A stretch of 64,000 nucleotides of DNA from Bdellovibrionales bacterium (lineage in GTDB: Bacteria > Bdellovibrionota > Bdellovibrionia > Bdellovibrionales > JAMPXM01). Both the position numbers and the translations under genes were made by a program. The DNA is taken from positions 271,918 through 335,917 of the forward strand of contig JADJOF010000005.1 in assembly GCA_016713885.1 (NCBI GenBank), in the 5' to 3' direction. Position 1 is the first letter of the stretch. The number at the start of each line of letters is the position of its first letter. Shown here one piece after another: positions 62,444-64,000 of the stretch. The notes under the pieces are model-generated. The model had not been told where the DNA came from. It ran no database searches and saw only the letters and a list, made by a program, of their open reading frames with translations.

Positions 62444-64000
62444 TTAGTTAATTGAATGCCGCAACGCAGCCAGCCGGCGCTTGTCGCCGACAATCCAGAC
62501 GCGATCTTCGGCTTCGAGAACGAAGTCAGAGATGGGATTCAGTGTCCGCGTGTTGGCGCGTTCGATCCCGACGATTAGGCCATTGGCGTCCTCGCGCAAA
62601 CCGCAGTCGCGAATATTACGTCCGACGTAGTGCGAGTCGGCGCTCAGCGTTAGGCTGTCGAGGCCAAAGTGATCGGTCGCGATCGACTCGTCAGGAGGAA
62701 CTTCGGCTTCAATCAGCTTTTGCGCCGCAGCGAGCTGCTCGTCGGTGCCGATAAGAAAAATGCGATCGTGAGGAAGAAGTAGCGTTGTTCTGGTGGGAGC
62801 GAAGATGCAGCGGCCGCCGCGCTCGATCATGGTCACCATGGTTCCGGTGTTCTCTTTGAGCGTTGATTCAGCCAACGTTCTTCCGGCCAGCGGTGAGTGG
62901 GGAGGCAGCGTGAACTCCACGAGTACGGCATCCCAGGGAGCAAGTGCCGGACGGGTCTGCGACTTTGAGAGTTCTCTTTTTTCGTTGGCGCTGAGATTTG
63001 ATAAAAATCGCGCCTCAACTGTGCGGTAGAGTGGGCCGGCATAGCGGCTCGAGAAGAGAATCAACAGCGCCACGAGGGTCAGCATGATGGTGGAAAACGT
63101 CTCGAAGCTTGTGAATTGCGCGATGATAAATCCGGTGAGTACAAAGCCTGCGAGAAAACGAAGAAAGGCGATGCCCACCTGGAGACGCCGAAGCATTTCG
63201 AGGTTCGACGAGTCACTGTTTTCGGTGCGTGTTGGTGGCGCGACGACAATCGCCCAAAGAAATGGCGTACTGAACGCAAACGCGAAGAAGCCCAAAAGGC
63301 CGGTGACGATATGATGGAGCGACTCACTCGTTGCGCGCAGTATGGGCGGGAGAAGGAGCTGGCTTGCGCCGACCGAAATGGCGATGACCAGAACGGCGTT
63401 GAGAAGCATTTTGAGACCGTATTCGCGCCATAGGAGCGAAAGATTATTGGGTGCCGTCTCGGCATTGAGCGCAGTTCGATAGCGAAGCAAGAGGTCGAGA
63501 ATTGATTGCGGCAGTCGGGCTTCAAGGCGAACAGCGGCCGCTTCAGAGCCGCGAATAAAGTAGGGCGTTGTGAAGCTTGTGACGGCGCTCACAGCGACAA
63601 GAATCGGATACAGAAAATCACTGGTGAGTTCCAGTGTTGTGCCGAGTGTGCCGATGATAAATGAGAACTCGCCGATTTGACCAAGGGTCATGCCGGTGCG
63701 CACGGATCGGCGAAGCGTTTGGCCGGCGATCAATGTGCCGACGGTGTTGGCCGTTAGTTTTCCGACAATCAGAAGTACGCTGAGGATCGTGATCACTCCG
63801 AAGTGTTCTTTGAGTGTCGCCGGATTGATCATCATTCCGACAGAAACAAAGAAGACCGCTGAAAACAAATCGCGGACGGGGATAAGAAGATGCTCGATGC
63901 GCTTGCCTTCACGAGTTTCGGCGAGAATCGAACCCATGACAAACGCCCCCAGCGCCGCTGAGAAGCCGGTCTTACTGGCAATCAAAACCATGAGCAGGCA
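62444..64000 (-). CDS. CPA2/Kef-type cation:proton antiporter with TrkA-C domains, partial
   Basis: The window ends within this gene; at least 518 codons are visible. The N-terminal visible part is antiporter membrane helices (GFSAALGAFVMGSILAE, FSAVFFVSVGMMINP, GMTLGQIGEFSFIIGTLG), followed by further helices. The C-terminal third holds two TrkA-C-like ligand domains (LVEFTLPPHSPLAGRTLAES and LTLSADSHYVGRNIRDCGL) that bind regulatory ligands. It should exchange K+ or Na+ for H+ at the inner membrane. The N-terminus lies beyond 64000. ATG 63991 is not the true start. Confidence 0.88.
   Translation of the reverse strand, partial: CLLMVLIASKTGFSAALGAFVMGSILAETREGKRIEHLLIPVRDLFSAVFFVSVGMMINPATLKEHFGVITILSVLLIVGKLTANTVGTLIAGQTLRRSVRTGMTLGQIGEFSFIIGTLGTTLELTSDFLYPILVAVSAVTSFTTPYFIRGSEAAAVRLEARLPQSILDLLLRYRTALNAETAPNNLSLLWREYGLKMLLNAVLVIAISVGASQLLLPPILRATSESLHHIVTGLLGFFAFAFSTPFLWAIVVAPPTRTENSDSSNLEMLRRLQVGIAFLRFLAGFVLTGFIIAQFTSFETFSTIMLTLVALLILFSSRYAGPLYRTVEARFLSNLSANEKRELSKSQTRPALAPWDAVLVEFTLPPHSPLAGRTLAESTLKENTGTMVTMIERGGRCIFAPTRTTLLLPHDRIFLIGTDEQLAAAQKLIEAEVPPDESIATDHFGLDSLTLSADSHYVGRNIRDCGLREDANGLIVGIERANTRTLNPISDFVLEAEDRVWIVGDKRRLAALRHSIN

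Overview
The window looks like chromosome of a Gram-negative bacterium, most likely a member of the Bdellovibrionota or a nearby lineage. That assignment is an inference from gene content: many small genes for exported proteins and lipoproteins, two lytic transglycosylases, an HNH endonuclease with a helical N-terminal region, a membrane pyrophosphatase with a probable signal peptide, and selD next to selU. No rRNA, tRNA, CRISPR array or prophage was seen. Genes are densely packed and many neighbours overlap by 4 bases (ATGA).

Layout. 1-9 kb: a secreted HExxH protein, a DEAD-box RNA helicase, a SCO-like thioredoxin-fold protein, a membrane class III nucleotide cyclase downstream of a metallopeptidase-like gene split by an in-frame TAG, and a trypsin-fold protein. 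9-13 kb: two tandem collagen-like lipoproteins and an HNH endonuclease. 13-20 kb: a TfoX-like protein and a CoA-transferase, then a minus-strand run of PP-loop ATPase, PLP aminotransferase, GNAT, HAD, E2-like acyltransferase and PAP2 phosphatase that resembles an uncharacterised biosynthetic operon. 20-28 kb: MscL, DUF481, two DMT transporters, RmuC, a proline iminopeptidase-like gene and an ISL3-family element. 27-36 kb: cell-wall and exported proteins, an rRNA methyltransferase-like gene and an exported 2H phosphoesterase. 36-45 kb: M17 aminopeptidase, ArfB, an LpxH-like phosphoesterase, a cyclic-nucleotide-binding protein, selU-selD and the pyrophosphatase. 45-49 kb: small unknown genes and a RAYT-like gene interrupted by an IS4-family element. 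50-54 kb: a zinc-uptake binding protein and lipoprotein behind a Fur-type palindrome, with Crp/Fnr, Fur-family and TerC genes. 54-58.4 kb: a persulfide and sulfur-transport cluster. 58-64 kb: a beta-propeller-like lipoprotein, an RRM protein, a DUF1275 protein, a secreted trypsin-like protease and the end of a CPA2 antiporter.

Quality caveat. About ten otherwise well-conserved genes need a single-base correction to be read through, several of them in short homopolymers. One more carries an 11-bp tandem duplication and one a lone in-frame TAG. This pattern suggests residual sequencing indels, but real gene decay cannot be excluded; the affected genes are labelled.
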